From the NCBI GenBank assembly GCA_038146925.1, contig JAYQSP010000004.1:62001-126000 (forward strand): a DNA stretch of 64,000 nucleotides, in the 5' to 3' direction. Both the position numbers and the translations under genes were made by a program. The notes beneath the pieces were generated by a model that searched no databases, had not been told where the DNA came from, and saw only the letters and a list, made by a program, of their open reading frames with translations. This DNA is from UBA830 sp038146925 (GTDB taxonomy: Bacteria > Pseudomonadota > Alphaproteobacteria > MPNO01 > UBA830). Shown piece by piece: positions 8,922-16,950 of the stretch (position 1 is the stretch's first letter; each line of letters begins with the position of its first letter).

Positions 8922-10499
8922 ATGCACACTGGTTACGAACTTGTCTGGATCGCAGCAGAACGCACGCCCGATCATCCGGCGCTGGTCGACGATATTACCG
9001 ACCGCAAGCTTACCTACCGGGAACTGATTGCCGAGGTCGATGCAGTCGCAGCCGGCATGGCAGCGCGGGGAATCGGCGCAGGGTCCCGTGTCGCAACTGC
9101 GTTACCCACAACCTGGGAGCATGGCATTTTCGTGCTTGCTTTAATGCGTCTGAACGCCGTTCCCGCGATGTTGAATTTCCGGCTCAAACCGGAGGAAATC
9201 TGCGCGCTCTGCGATGCGAGCGGAATAGAAGCTGCCGCAATTTTGCCGGACCCTGCCCTGGCGGAGGCCCTCGCCAAGGTTCTGCCCGAAGATGCAGCCA
9301 TCTGGTCCGCCGGCGGCGATGCCGGTCCTGCCAGAAATATCGAAGAATGCCGGAGCGATGCCGCCGGACTTCCTCCGTACTCCAAACCGGCCGAAACCGA
9401 TATGGCGTTTCTTTACTACACGTCCGGCACGACGGGTCTCCCCAAGGCCGTTGTTCTGAACCAACGGACGACCGAGCACCGTTTGGTCTGGCTCGCGACG
9501 CAGGGCGGGTTGCGTCACGGGACCCACAACCGCGCACTGGGCTGCATGCCGCTCAGTCATGCCATCGGGTTTTACGGCGTGTTTCTGGTGACGCTGGCCT
9601 TTAACGGGACGTTTTTTTTCGTCTCGGAATTCAACCCTGTGAAAATCGTCGATCTGGTAGAGCGGGAGAAACTGACCTACGCGTTCTGCGTGCCGACCAT
9701 GTATCAGGCTATGGTCGCGGCACCCAACTATTCTCCCAAAAAAATGTCGTCGATGGAACTGGCGCTGTATGGCGGGATCACGATCGATCCGGACTTGCTG
9801 GAACATATCGACGCCGAATGGGGCGGGACCATCCGTCATATCTACGGTACGACCGAAACCATGTGCTCGCTGTCCAATCCGGAGCCCGTGGGTCAGCATG
9901 CGACGCTCCGTGCGGCCTACTACAGCCGGATTCGGCTTGTCCGAATTGACGGTGATGGCGTGGACGACATCGTCGCTTCCGGCGAGGAAGGCGAACTGAT
10001 CGTCGATGCGACCGTGGACACGATTTTCACGGAATATCTCGGCCGGCCCGATGCGACGGCGGAGAAAAAGAAGGATGGCTGGTATTACACAGGCGATGTG
10101 TTTCTTCAGGAATCGAACGGCGACATCACGCTGGTTGGACGGGTCGACGATATGATCCGCTCCGGTGGCGAAAGCATCCACCCGGAGGAGGTGGAGGCCG
10201 TGCTGGAAACGCACTCTTCGGTTACGGAAGTCAGCGTCGTCGGTATCCCCGATTCAAAATGGGGGCAGATGGTGGTTGCCTGTATGAAGGAATCCGATGG
10301 AGACGTCGCCGAAACCGCGACAGCCCTGGATGCCCATTGCAGGGCGTCCTCATTGGCCGGCTTCAAACGCCCGAAAGCTTACTTCTTCACCAACGAATTG
10401 CCGCGCAACGCGGCAAACAAGGTCCTGCGACGTCTGCTGCGGGATGCGGCGGCAGAAGCGCAGGCGCAGGACTCGGCGAATTTCCGGCACGTCGCCTGA
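8922..10499 (+). CDS. AMP-dependent acyl-CoA synthetase/ligase
   Basis: This 525-residue protein starts at ATG 8922 behind a strong GGGAGGGG site. Signature motifs of the ANL superfamily are complete: P-loop-like YYTSGTTGLPKAV, YGTTETM, YTGDVF and the hinge GRVDDMIRSGGESIHPEEVE; the catalytic C-terminal lysine is likely in RNAANKVLRR. It activates a carboxylic acid as acyl-AMP and then acyl-CoA. The substrate is not determined; an aryl or medium-chain acid is plausible given the divergent UbiD-type gene about 110 bp away. The shared intergenic region holds an imperfect inverted repeat (CCACCCGG / CCGGGTGG, 8864-8887) that could be a regulatory site. Confidence 0.9.
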   Translation: MHTGYELVWIAAERTPDHPALVDDITDRKLTYRELIAEVDAVAAGMAARGIGAGSRVATALPTTWEHGIFVLALMRLNAVPAMLNFRLKPEEICALCDASGIEAAAILPDPALAEALAKVLPEDAAIWSAGGDAGPARNIEECRSDAAGLPPYSKPAETDMAFLYYTSGTTGLPKAVVLNQRTTEHRLVWLATQGGLRHGTHNRALGCMPLSHAIGFYGVFLVTLAFNGTFFFVSEFNPVKIVDLVEREKLTYAFCVPTMYQAMVAAPNYSPKKMSSMELALYGGITIDPDLLEHIDAEWGGTIRHIYGTTETMCSLSNPEPVGQHATLRAAYYSRIRLVRIDGDGVDDIVASGEEGELIVDATVDTIFTEYLGRPDATAEKKKDGWYYTGDVFLQESNGDITLVGRVDDMIRSGGESIHPEEVEAVLETHSSVTEVSVVGIPDSKWGQMVVACMKESDGDVAETATALDAHCRASSLAGFKRPKAYFFTNELPRNAANKVLRRLLRDAAAEAQAQDSANFRHVA

Positions 10500-10507
10500 A
10501 GAAAGCT

Positions 10508-11053
10508 CTACCGCGCGACTTTTACCAGCCGGCCTTTGACCTGGCGGACCTTTTCTCCATCCCGCGTCCGGGTGAACAGCATCTCCATGCCGGACGGCAG
10601 GAGCGTGCGGTCGTATTTCTGGATTTCGTAGGCACCGTCATTACGGACCACCATCAGGTATACGCTGAGCGTGTTTTCCTTCAGTCGAGCCCAGCACAGT
10701 TCGCCGTCGTCCACGGGGTCCTTCGATTCGACCGCTCTCCAGACCCCTGGTTTTGACGTGGTCTGGAAGGTTCTCTTGGTGGTCTTGCGGCGTACGTTTG
10801 GATTTGCGGGATCGCCGCCGCCCCGGATCACGCTGGTCCATTCGACCGAGAATCCATCGCCCGCGGGTTCGATCGTCACGTCGAAATCGCGTGCGGTGAC
10901 GCCGAAATAGATGCTGTCGTCGTTCTCGGCGATCCCGCCGCCCTGGAACTTTCCGTAAAACGCCTTGATGTTCAGATCCGCCGCGAAGGCGTTGCCGCCG
11001 GCGACGAAAAAAAAGGCGGCCACGACGAGGCTGAAAATGGAAAGACGTTTCAT
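10508..11053 (-). CDS. Exported protein of unknown function
   Basis: This encodes 181 residues from ATG 11053. A Sec signal peptide (MKRLSIFSLVVAAFFFVAGG, cleavage after AFA-A near residue 24) precedes a soluble, probably beta-rich domain with repeated short polar strands (FYGKFQGGGIAENDDSIYFG, then FDVTIEPAGDGFSVEWTSVI). It does not match a family I can name with confidence. Several alphaproteobacterial periplasmic proteins of this size share the opening 'G.f.G.gia.....iyfg' pattern, hinting at a lipid- or ligand-binding barrel. It lies downstream of hemF on the same strand, 143 bp away, and may be a separate transcript. Confidence 0.75.
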   Translation of the reverse strand: MKRLSIFSLVVAAFFFVAGGNAFAADLNIKAFYGKFQGGGIAENDDSIYFGVTARDFDVTIEPAGDGFSVEWTSVIRGGGDPANPNVRRKTTKRTFQTTSKPGVWRAVESKDPVDDGELCWARLKENTLSVYLMVVRNDGAYEIQKYDRTLLPSGMEMLFTRTRDGEKVRQVKGRLVKVAR

Positions 11054-11196
11054 CTTTATCCGGTGTCCCTGATGCCCATCTGAAAAAGTCGATAACGGCG
11101 ACAAGCATACACAGGACGAATGCAAAAAACATCGCCGCTGCCGCGACTAAATAGGCGGCCAGTCGCGACACCGGCAAGGTGTTCGGCGCTCGATTG

Positions 11197-12060
11197 TCAG
11201 GGCCATTTCACCTCGGGCGGGAGAGACATCAGGATAGCGTCCACATTGCCGCCGGTTTTCAGCCCGAAAATAGTGCCGCGATCGTAGAGCAGATTGTATT
11301 CCACGTAGCGGCCGCGCCGGTGCAGCTGGTGTTCGCGCTGTTCCGGCGTCCAGGTTTCGTTCATGTGGGCTGCGACGATTTCCGGATACACGCCGAGAAA
11401 CGCCTTTCCGACATCCTGCGTAAAGGCGAAGTCAGCATCCCAGTCGCCGGTATCCACGTAATCGTAGAATATTCCGCCAACGCCCCGCGGCTCGTCCCGG
11501 TGCGGCAGGAAGAAGTACTCGTCGCACCATTTCTTGAATTTCGGGTAGTACGCCGGATCATGCTTGTCGCACGCTTCGCGGAATGCGCCGTGAAACAGAT
11601 CTGTATCTTCGTCGTTGGGATACATCGGCGTCAGATCGCCGCCGCCGCCGAACCAGGCCTTGGAGGTGACGATGAAACGCGTGTTCATGTGGGCGGCGGG
11701 AACCAGTGGGGATTGCATGTGGGCCACCAGCGAAATGCCCGACGCCCAGAACCGGGGGTCTTCTTCCGCGCCGGGGATGTTCTTGCGGAATTCTTCCGAA
11801 AATTCGCCGTGAACAGTCGAGATGTTAACGCCGACTTTTTCGAACACGCGGCCCTTCATAACCGACATCACGCCGCCGCCACCGCCGGGTCGGTCCCAGG
11901 CCGATTGTTCGAACCGGCCGGGCCTGCCGTCGCCGACGGCTTCGTTCGGACCGTCGACCGTGTCCTCCAGCGCTTCGAACGCGGCGCACATCCGGTCACG
12001 CAGCTCCTTGAACCAGGCGCTGGCGACGTCCTTCTTCTGCTCCAGTGTCTTCTCGGTCAT
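11197..12060 (-). CDS. hemF: Oxygen-dependent coproporphyrinogen III oxidase
   Basis: This 287-residue protein is of usual HemF length. It carries the conserved stretches GGGGVMSVMKGRVFEKVGVN, VPAAHMNTRFI, WFGGGGDLTPMYP and RGRYVEYNLLYDRGTIFGL. It catalyses oxidative decarboxylation of coproporphyrinogen III to protoporphyrinogen IX in haem synthesis, in the cytoplasm and using O2. It follows trmL with a 16 bp gap, so the two are probably cotranscribed. A candidate ECF-sigma promoter on the same strand lies upstream of trmL (12807-12834). That would tie haem supply, needed by the neighbouring bc1 complex, to oxidative stress. Confidence 0.96.
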   Translation of the reverse strand: MTEKTLEQKKDVASAWFKELRDRMCAAFEALEDTVDGPNEAVGDGRPGRFEQSAWDRPGGGGGVMSVMKGRVFEKVGVNISTVHGEFSEEFRKNIPGAEEDPRFWASGISLVAHMQSPLVPAAHMNTRFIVTSKAWFGGGGDLTPMYPNDEDTDLFHGAFREACDKHDPAYYPKFKKWCDEYFFLPHRDEPRGVGGIFYDYVDTGDWDADFAFTQDVGKAFLGVYPEIVAAHMNETWTPEQREHQLHRRGRYVEYNLLYDRGTIFGLKTGGNVDAILMSLPPEVKWP

Positions 12061-12076
12061 TTGCCGTCCGCTTGCC

Positions 12077-12529
12077 TCATTGTTCGAATCCGCCCGTTTG
12101 GCGCATCGCTTCGCCGATCACCATTGCCGCCGCGGTCACGACATTAAGCGACCGGGCGCCGGGCGCCATAGGGACAATCAGTCGCGCATGGGCGGATTCA
12201 TGGACATTCTCCGGGACGCCCGCGCTCTCGCGGCCCAGCAGCAGAATATCGTCGGATTTGAACTGAAATTCGGTGTACCGGATTGCGCCCCGGGTGGTCA
12301 GCAGGACGGTTCGCGCGCCGTCCCGCGCCGATTTCCATGCCGCCCACGTTGCGTGTCGTTCGATATCGGCCTGCGCGCCGTAATCCATGGCCACCCGCTT
12401 AAGACGGCGGTCGTCCAGCACGAATCCGCACGGCTCGATCACGTCTATCGGGATTTTCAGGCACGCGCCAAGGCGGAAAACCGCGCCGGCATTTTGCGGA
12501 ATATCGGGTTGGTACAGGGCGATCCTCAT
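12077..12529 (-). CDS. trmL: tRNA (cytidine(34)-2'-O)-methyltransferase
   Basis: This encodes 150 residues from ATG 12529, giving the canonical N-terminus MRIALYQPDIPQNAGAVFRL. A longer in-frame start at 12580 would add 17 unconserved residues. SPOUT-fold motifs are present: LLLGRESAGVP and the knotted C-terminal IVPMAPGARSLNVVTAAAMV. TrmL 2'-O-methylates the wobble nucleotide of tRNA-Leu isoacceptors. It is the upstream partner of hemF. Confidence 0.94.
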   Translation of the reverse strand: MRIALYQPDIPQNAGAVFRLGACLKIPIDVIEPCGFVLDDRRLKRVAMDYGAQADIERHATWAAWKSARDGARTVLLTTRGAIRYTEFQFKSDDILLLGRESAGVPENVHESAHARLIVPMAPGARSLNVVTAAAMVIGEAMRQTGGFEQ

Positions 12530-12854
12530 GGAAAAGCCATAACCGCGAATTAGGGTGTGTGCAATCGTCAGCGTTTTCAAATACTTCGCAGAACCCTTAA
12601 CCCCTTGTTAACCATGAAGCCGCAGGGTTTCCTGCGGTAACGAATTGGACTATACCGATTTTCGAAAACCGGTTAATGCCGGCTACGGAGCATGGAAATG
12701 TGCGGCGACGCGCCGCATGCATCGAATCTGCGCCCGTGGTAGCTATAAAACAGGTGGGAAACGGCGTCCCGAGAAGGAATCTCTATGTTCGCGTTTCAGC
12801 GAACACTTTACGGACATGACATGTCAGCGGATCAACGGAAATAAGGTGTGAAGC
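12530..12854. other. Divergent trmL-petA intergenic region (325 bp)
   Basis: No convincing gene lies here. The longest reading frames (for example 42 codons on the minus strand from the ATG near 12720) show no recognisable protein or good ribosome site. Visible structure is a 7-bp hairpin at 12620-12637 (CCGCAGG / CCTGCGG with loop GTTT) without a T-tract, and an ECF-type promoter motif on the minus strand (listed separately). The petA promoter must also lie here, but I could not place it. Confidence 0.7.
12807..12834 (-). promoter_or_regulatory. Candidate ECF sigma promoter facing trmL-hemF
   Basis: Read on the minus strand, the sequence is TGATCC (12834-12829), a 16-nt spacer, then CGTAAA (12812-12807). 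The hexamers and spacing equal those before the ECF sigma gene and the fasciclin gene near 61 kb. Transcription would run leftward to trmL with a 5' leader of about 270 nt. The long leader makes the target assignment less certain than for the other two sites. Confidence 0.55.
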
Positions 12855-13412
12855 ATGGCTGATACCGACGGCGCGCAGGCGCCCGAACACGGCCACGAAG
12901 GGGAAACCCGGCGTGATTTTCTGCAACTGGCGACCGGCGCGTTTGCCGCGGTCGGTGGCGCTGCGGTCGCATGGCCATTCATCCAGCAGATGAACCCGGC
13001 TGCCGACACGCTGGCGCTGGCCACGGTCGAGGTCGATATTTCGGCGGTTGAGGTCGGCCAGGCGATCAAGGTGAAATGGCGCGGCGTGCCAGTCTTCATC
13101 CGTCACCGTACGAAAGCTGAAATCGACGCCGCCAACGCGGCGAAGTCCGGCGATCTGATCGATCCGGAAGAAGACAGCGCCCGGGCGAAGAAGCCGGAAT
13201 GGCTGATCCTCGTCGGTGTTTGCACCCATCTCGGCTGTATTCCGCTGGGCACGTCCCAGGGCGAAACCAAGGGCGAATTCAACGGTTGGTTCTGCCCGTG
13301 CCACGGATCGCACTACGATACGTCGGGCCGTATCCGCAAGGGACCGGCGCCGAAGAATCTTCCCGTGCCCGAATACACATTCGTCAGCGATAACGTCGTC
13401 AAGATCGGCTGA
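12855..13412 (+). CDS. petA: Ubiquinol-cytochrome c reductase Rieske iron-sulfur subunit
   Basis: This 185-residue protein has a Tat-type N-terminus (RRDFLQLATGAFAAVGGAA, residues 19-37) that also forms the membrane anchor. Both Rieske cluster boxes are intact: CTHLGC at 123-128 and CPCHGSHYD at 148-156. The Rieske subunit carries electrons from ubiquinol to cytochrome c1 on the periplasmic side. It is the first gene of the petABC operon and is followed after 11 bp by petB. Confidence 0.97.
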   Translation: MADTDGAQAPEHGHEGETRRDFLQLATGAFAAVGGAAVAWPFIQQMNPAADTLALATVEVDISAVEVGQAIKVKWRGVPVFIRHRTKAEIDAANAAKSGDLIDPEEDSARAKKPEWLILVGVCTHLGCIPLGTSQGETKGEFNGWFCPCHGSHYDTSGRIRKGPAPKNLPVPEYTFVSDNVVKIG

Positions 13413-13423
13413 GGTAAAGAAAC

Positions 13424-14752
13424 ATGTCAAAATTCCAGAAACCCGCATGGCTCGACAACGGCCTCGTGCGCTGGGTCGATCACCGGCTCCCGATCTTCAC
13501 CTTCATGAGCCACGAGCTCTATGAATACCCGACGCCGCGTAATCTGAATTACTGGTGGAACTTCGGCTCGCTGGCCGGGATCGTGCTGGTCATCATGATC
13601 GTTACCGGCATAACGCTGGCCATGCATTACACGCCGCATACGGCGCTGGCGTTCGATTCGGTCGAACGCATCATGCGCGACGTGAATTACGGCTGGCTGA
13701 TCCGCTATATCCATATGAACGGCGCGTCGATGTTCTTTATCGTCGTGTATATTCATATTTTCAGGGGGCTTTACTTCGGCTCCTACAAGGCGCCGCGCGA
13801 AATTCTCTGGATGCTCGGCGTCGTTATCCTGCTGCTGATGATGGCGACCGCATTTATGGGCTACGTTCTTCCCTGGGGGCAGATGAGCTTCTGGGGCGCA
13901 ACGGTCATCACCAACCTGTTCTCGGCCATTCCCTGGGGCATCGGCGACTGGATCGTCACGCTGCTGTGGGGCGGTTTCGCCGTGGACAATCCGACGCTGA
14001 ACCGCTTCTACAGCCTGCATTACCTGCTGCCGTTCGTGATCGTCGGCGTGGTTGTGCTGCACATCTGGGCGCTACACGTGCACGGATCGAACAATCCGAT
14101 CGGTATCGACACCAAGGGCGAACAGGACGTGCTTCCGTTCCATCCCTATTACACCGTGAAGGACATGTTCGGGCTTGGCGTGTTCCTCATCGTCTTTGCG
14201 CTGTTCATCTTCTTCGCGCCCAACTATCTGGGCCATCCGGACAACTACATCCCGGCGAATGCGCTCTCCACACCCGCGCATATCGTGCCCGAATGGTATT
14301 TCCTGCCGTTCTACGCGATCCTTCGCGCCGTGCCCGACAACTTCATCGGCGGCTGGACCACCGAATGGCTGGGCTTCATCATCTTTGAAGCGAAGCTTGC
14401 CGGCGTGCTGGCCATGTTCGGGGCGATCGCGGTGCTGTTTGTCCTGCCCTGGCTTGACCGTTCGCCGGTCCGCTCGTCGCGGTTCCGGCCGATGTACAAA
14501 TGGTTCTTCTGGATTTTCGCGATCGACTGCGTCGTGCTCGGCTATATGGGCGCGCTTCCGGCAGAGGGTATTTATATCGTGATCGGCCGCATCGCGACGG
14601 TTTACTACTTCGTTCATTTTCTCGTGATTATCCCCTTGCTGGCGAAGTTCGAGAAAACCAGGGAACTGCCTAAGAGTATCTCCGAACCCGTTCTCGGCGG
14701 GGGAGGGGGCGGCGCCGCCGGCGCTGTCGCAAAGCCGATGGAGAAAGCCTGA
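13424..14752 (+). CDS. petB: Cytochrome b of bc1 complex
   Basis: This 442-residue integral membrane protein has about eight helices. Haem-ligand histidines are seen in helices B and D (IRYIHMNGASMFFIVVYIHI and FYSLHYLLPFVIVGVVVLHI). The quinol-oxidation motif is present as PEWY (VPEWYFLPFYAIL). A glycine-rich C-tail ends the protein. It provides both quinone sites and haems bL and bH for the Q-cycle. The stop overlaps the petC start as TGATG. Confidence 0.97.
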   Translation: MSKFQKPAWLDNGLVRWVDHRLPIFTFMSHELYEYPTPRNLNYWWNFGSLAGIVLVIMIVTGITLAMHYTPHTALAFDSVERIMRDVNYGWLIRYIHMNGASMFFIVVYIHIFRGLYFGSYKAPREILWMLGVVILLLMMATAFMGYVLPWGQMSFWGATVITNLFSAIPWGIGDWIVTLLWGGFAVDNPTLNRFYSLHYLLPFVIVGVVVLHIWALHVHGSNNPIGIDTKGEQDVLPFHPYYTVKDMFGLGVFLIVFALFIFFAPNYLGHPDNYIPANALSTPAHIVPEWYFLPFYAILRAVPDNFIGGWTTEWLGFIIFEAKLAGVLAMFGAIAVLFVLPWLDRSPVRSSRFRPMYKWFFWIFAIDCVVLGYMGALPAEGIYIVIGRIATVYYFVHFLVIIPLLAKFEKTRELPKSISEPVLGGGGGGAAGAVAKPMEKA

Positions 14753-15516
14753 TGAACGCGATCAGAACCGTCCTCGCCGCCGGCGTGATGGCGCTGCTCG
14801 TTTCCCCCGCCCAGGCTGCCGGCGGCGGAGCGCATGCGCCGGAACATCACTGGTCGCATTCCGGCCTTTTTGGCACTTTCGACCGGGCGGCGCTCCGGCG
14901 GGGCGCGCAGGTTTACAAGGAGGTCTGCTCGGCCTGCCACGGGTTACGGCTGGTCGCCTACCGCAATCTGATGGAGATCGGCTTTTCCGAAAATGAGGTG
15001 AAAGCCATCGCGGCCGAGAAAGAGGTGCCCGCGGAACCGAACGACGAGGGTGAGGTCGAGATGCGCCCGGCGATTCCGGCCGACAAGTTCGTATCGCCGT
15101 TCCCGAACGAAAATGCGGCACGCGCGGCAAACGGCGGTGCCTATCCCCCCGATCTTTCGCTGATCGTCAAGGCCCGGCCCGGCGGAGCGGATTATATCCA
15201 CGCACTGTTGACCGGCTACAAGGAGGAGCCGCCGGCCGGCGTGACGGTTCCAGACGGGATGAACTACAACGAATATTATGCCGGTAACATGATCGCAATG
15301 GCGCCACCGCTCTACGAAGACGGTATCCAATTCGCCGATGGCACCAAGGCGACCGTCGAACAGATGTCCGAGGATGTTACCGTTTTCCTCGCCTGGGCAG
15401 CGGAGCCGGAGCTTGAGAAACGCAAACGGATGGGGATCAAGGTGATTCTGTTTCTGCTGGTTCTGACCGGGCTCCTCTATGTCGTGAAACGGCGGATCTG
15501 GGCGGACGTTCACTAG
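14752..15516 (+). CDS. petC: Cytochrome c1 of bc1 complex
   Basis: This 254-residue protein has a signal peptide (residues 1-22, ending SPAQAA). The haem-binding CSACH lies at 59-63 followed by GLRLVAYRNL, and a single C-terminal transmembrane anchor (ILFLLVLTGLLYVV) precedes a basic tail. The axial methionine is probably in the AGNMIAMAPPL stretch. It transfers electrons to soluble cytochrome c in the periplasm. It is the last gene of petABC and is followed by a strong terminator. Confidence 0.97.
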   Translation: MNAIRTVLAAGVMALLVSPAQAAGGGAHAPEHHWSHSGLFGTFDRAALRRGAQVYKEVCSACHGLRLVAYRNLMEIGFSENEVKAIAAEKEVPAEPNDEGEVEMRPAIPADKFVSPFPNENAARAANGGAYPPDLSLIVKARPGGADYIHALLTGYKEEPPAGVTVPDGMNYNEYYAGNMIAMAPPLYEDGIQFADGTKATVEQMSEDVTVFLAWAAEPELEKRKRMGIKVILFLLVLTGLLYVVKRRIWADVH

Positions 15517-15542
15517 ACCTCTGTACAAATAACAATACGCTG

Positions 15543-15573
15543 ACAGGCGGGCCATCGGGCCCGCCTGTTTTCG
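15543..15573 (+). terminator. Rho-independent terminator after petABC
   Basis: A perfect 11-bp stem (ACAGGCGGGCC, 15543-15553, with its complement at 15558-15568) closes a 4-nt loop ATCG and is followed by TTTTCG. It ends the petABC transcript just before the VOC gene. Confidence 0.9.
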
Positions 15574-15589
15574 TTGAAGGAGAGAAATT

Positions 15590-15970
15590 ATGTTCAGTCA
15601 CGTCACCGTCGGGACAAATGACCTGACAAAAGCCGGCGTATTTTACGACGCGGTGTTCGAAGCTCTGGGCGTGTCGCGCGGTTTCGAGGGCGATACTTTC
15701 GTCTCCTACGGCGAACGTTCGGGCGGTCGGTTTTTCGTAATGTCGCCATTTGATGACAATCCGGCGACGGTGGGCAACGGCTTTCATGCCGCGTTTCGTG
15801 CCAGCAGCCGGGCCGCAGTCGATGCCTTCCATAGCGCCGCCCTCGCCAATGGCGGCGCCGACGAAGGTGCTCCCGGCCTGCGCCCACACTATCACGAACA
15901 CTATTACGGTGCCTACGTTCGGGATCCCGACGGCAACAAGTTGCAGGCCGTCTGTCACGACCCTGAATAA
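15590..15970 (+). CDS. VOC-superfamily (glyoxalase/dioxygenase-like) protein
   Basis: This encodes 126 residues, starting at ATG 15590 behind AAGGAGAG. The start MFSHVTVGTNDLTKAGVFYD and the end YVRDPDGNKLQAVCH form the paired beta-alpha-beta modules of the vicinal oxygen chelate fold. Likely metal ligands are the N-terminal His4 and residues near the C-terminus. Small VOC proteins of this type are usually lyase-like or ligand-binding, and the substrate is unknown. It sits alone between the bc1 terminator and mtnP. Confidence 0.88.
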   Translation: MFSHVTVGTNDLTKAGVFYDAVFEALGVSRGFEGDTFVSYGERSGGRFFVMSPFDDNPATVGNGFHAAFRASSRAAVDAFHSAALANGGADEGAPGLRPHYHEHYYGAYVRDPDGNKLQAVCHDPE

Positions 15971-16062
15971 ACGGGGAAGTTTCCGGGTTTGCAAATGCCG
16001 GTAAGGCTTGATCGGCCGGCTCGATTCGCCCAAAACGAAATTCGGAATATGCGGAGAGTTTT

Positions 16063-16950
16063 ATGACTGAGCCCGGCACACCTCCCGTCATCGGCGTAAT
16101 CGGCGGCAGTGGCGTCTACGATATCGAAGGTTTGACCGACACAGAGTGGCGAAAGATCGTTTCGCCCTTCGGCATGCCGTCGGATGAATTGCTTTTCGGC
16201 GAACTGGACGGACAGAAAATCGTTTTTCTGCCGCGTCACGGGCGCGGCCATCGCGTGCCGCCCAGCGGGCTGAATTTTCGCGCCAATATCGATGCTCTGA
16301 AACGTGCGGGCGTGACCGAAATCCTGTCGATCAGTGCCGTCGGGTCGTTGAAAGAGGAATATCCGCCCGGCCATTTCGTGCTCGTCGACCAGTTCATCGA
16401 CCGCACCTTCGCGCGGCAGAAGACCTTTTTCGACGAAGGCTGCGTCGCGCATATCTCCATGGCCGACCCCGTCTGCAGCCGGCTGGGCGGGCATCTATCC
16501 GCCGCGCTCGACGATACCGGCATCGATTATACGCGCGGTGGTACCTATTTGGTGATGGAAGGCCCGCAGTTCTCGACCCGGGCGGAGAGCCATCTCTACC
16601 GTTCCTGGGGTTGCGACGTGATCGGCATGACCAACATGCCGGAAGCGAAACTCGCCCGTGAGGCGGAGATGTGTTACGCGACCGTCGCAATGATTACGGA
16701 TTATGATTGCTGGCACGAAGACCACGACGACGTGACCATCGAGGGCGTCATCAAAATCGTCCACGACAACGCCGACAAGGCCAGGGCGCTGATCAAGGCG
16801 GTCGTGCCGAAGCTGTCTCAGCGTACCGAAACCTGCGAAGCGGGCTGCCAGACGGCTCTGGAATACGCGATCATCACGACGCCGGAGGCCCGCGACCCTG
16901 ATACGGTGGCCAAGCTCGATGCGGTGGCGCACCGGGTTCTGAGCGCGTGA
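16063..16950 (+). CDS. mtnP: S-methyl-5'-thioadenosine phosphorylase
   Basis: This 295-residue protein shows the MTAP pattern: GVIGGSGVYD, the phosphate-binding FLPRHGRGHRVPPS, the ISAVGSL segment, GPQFSTRAES, and the base-recognition motif IGMTNMPEAKLAREAEMCYA. It cleaves methylthioadenosine to adenine and methylthioribose-1-phosphate. It overlaps mtnA by GTGA, so product and next enzyme are made from one message. The later methionine-salvage genes are not in this window. Confidence 0.96.
   Translation: MTEPGTPPVIGVIGGSGVYDIEGLTDTEWRKIVSPFGMPSDELLFGELDGQKIVFLPRHGRGHRVPPSGLNFRANIDALKRAGVTEILSISAVGSLKEEYPPGHFVLVDQFIDRTFARQKTFFDEGCVAHISMADPVCSRLGGHLSAALDDTGIDYTRGGTYLVMEGPQFSTRAESHLYRSWGCDVIGMTNMPEAKLAREAEMCYATVAMITDYDCWHEDHDDVTIEGVIKIVHDNADKARALIKAVVPKLSQRTETCEAGCQTALEYAIITTPEARDPDTVAKLDAVAHRVLSA

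Noticed and set aside
11054..11196. Hydrophobic N-terminal-like frame between hemF and the exported protein
   Set aside because: It shows a plausible membrane helix but continues far into the next gene with no own stop and lacks a ribosome site, so I left it as intergenic.
12620..12637. Hairpin CCGCAGG/CCTGCGG in the trmL-petA gap as a terminator
   Set aside because: No T-run follows on either strand, and there is no gene ending next to it; kept only as a structural note.
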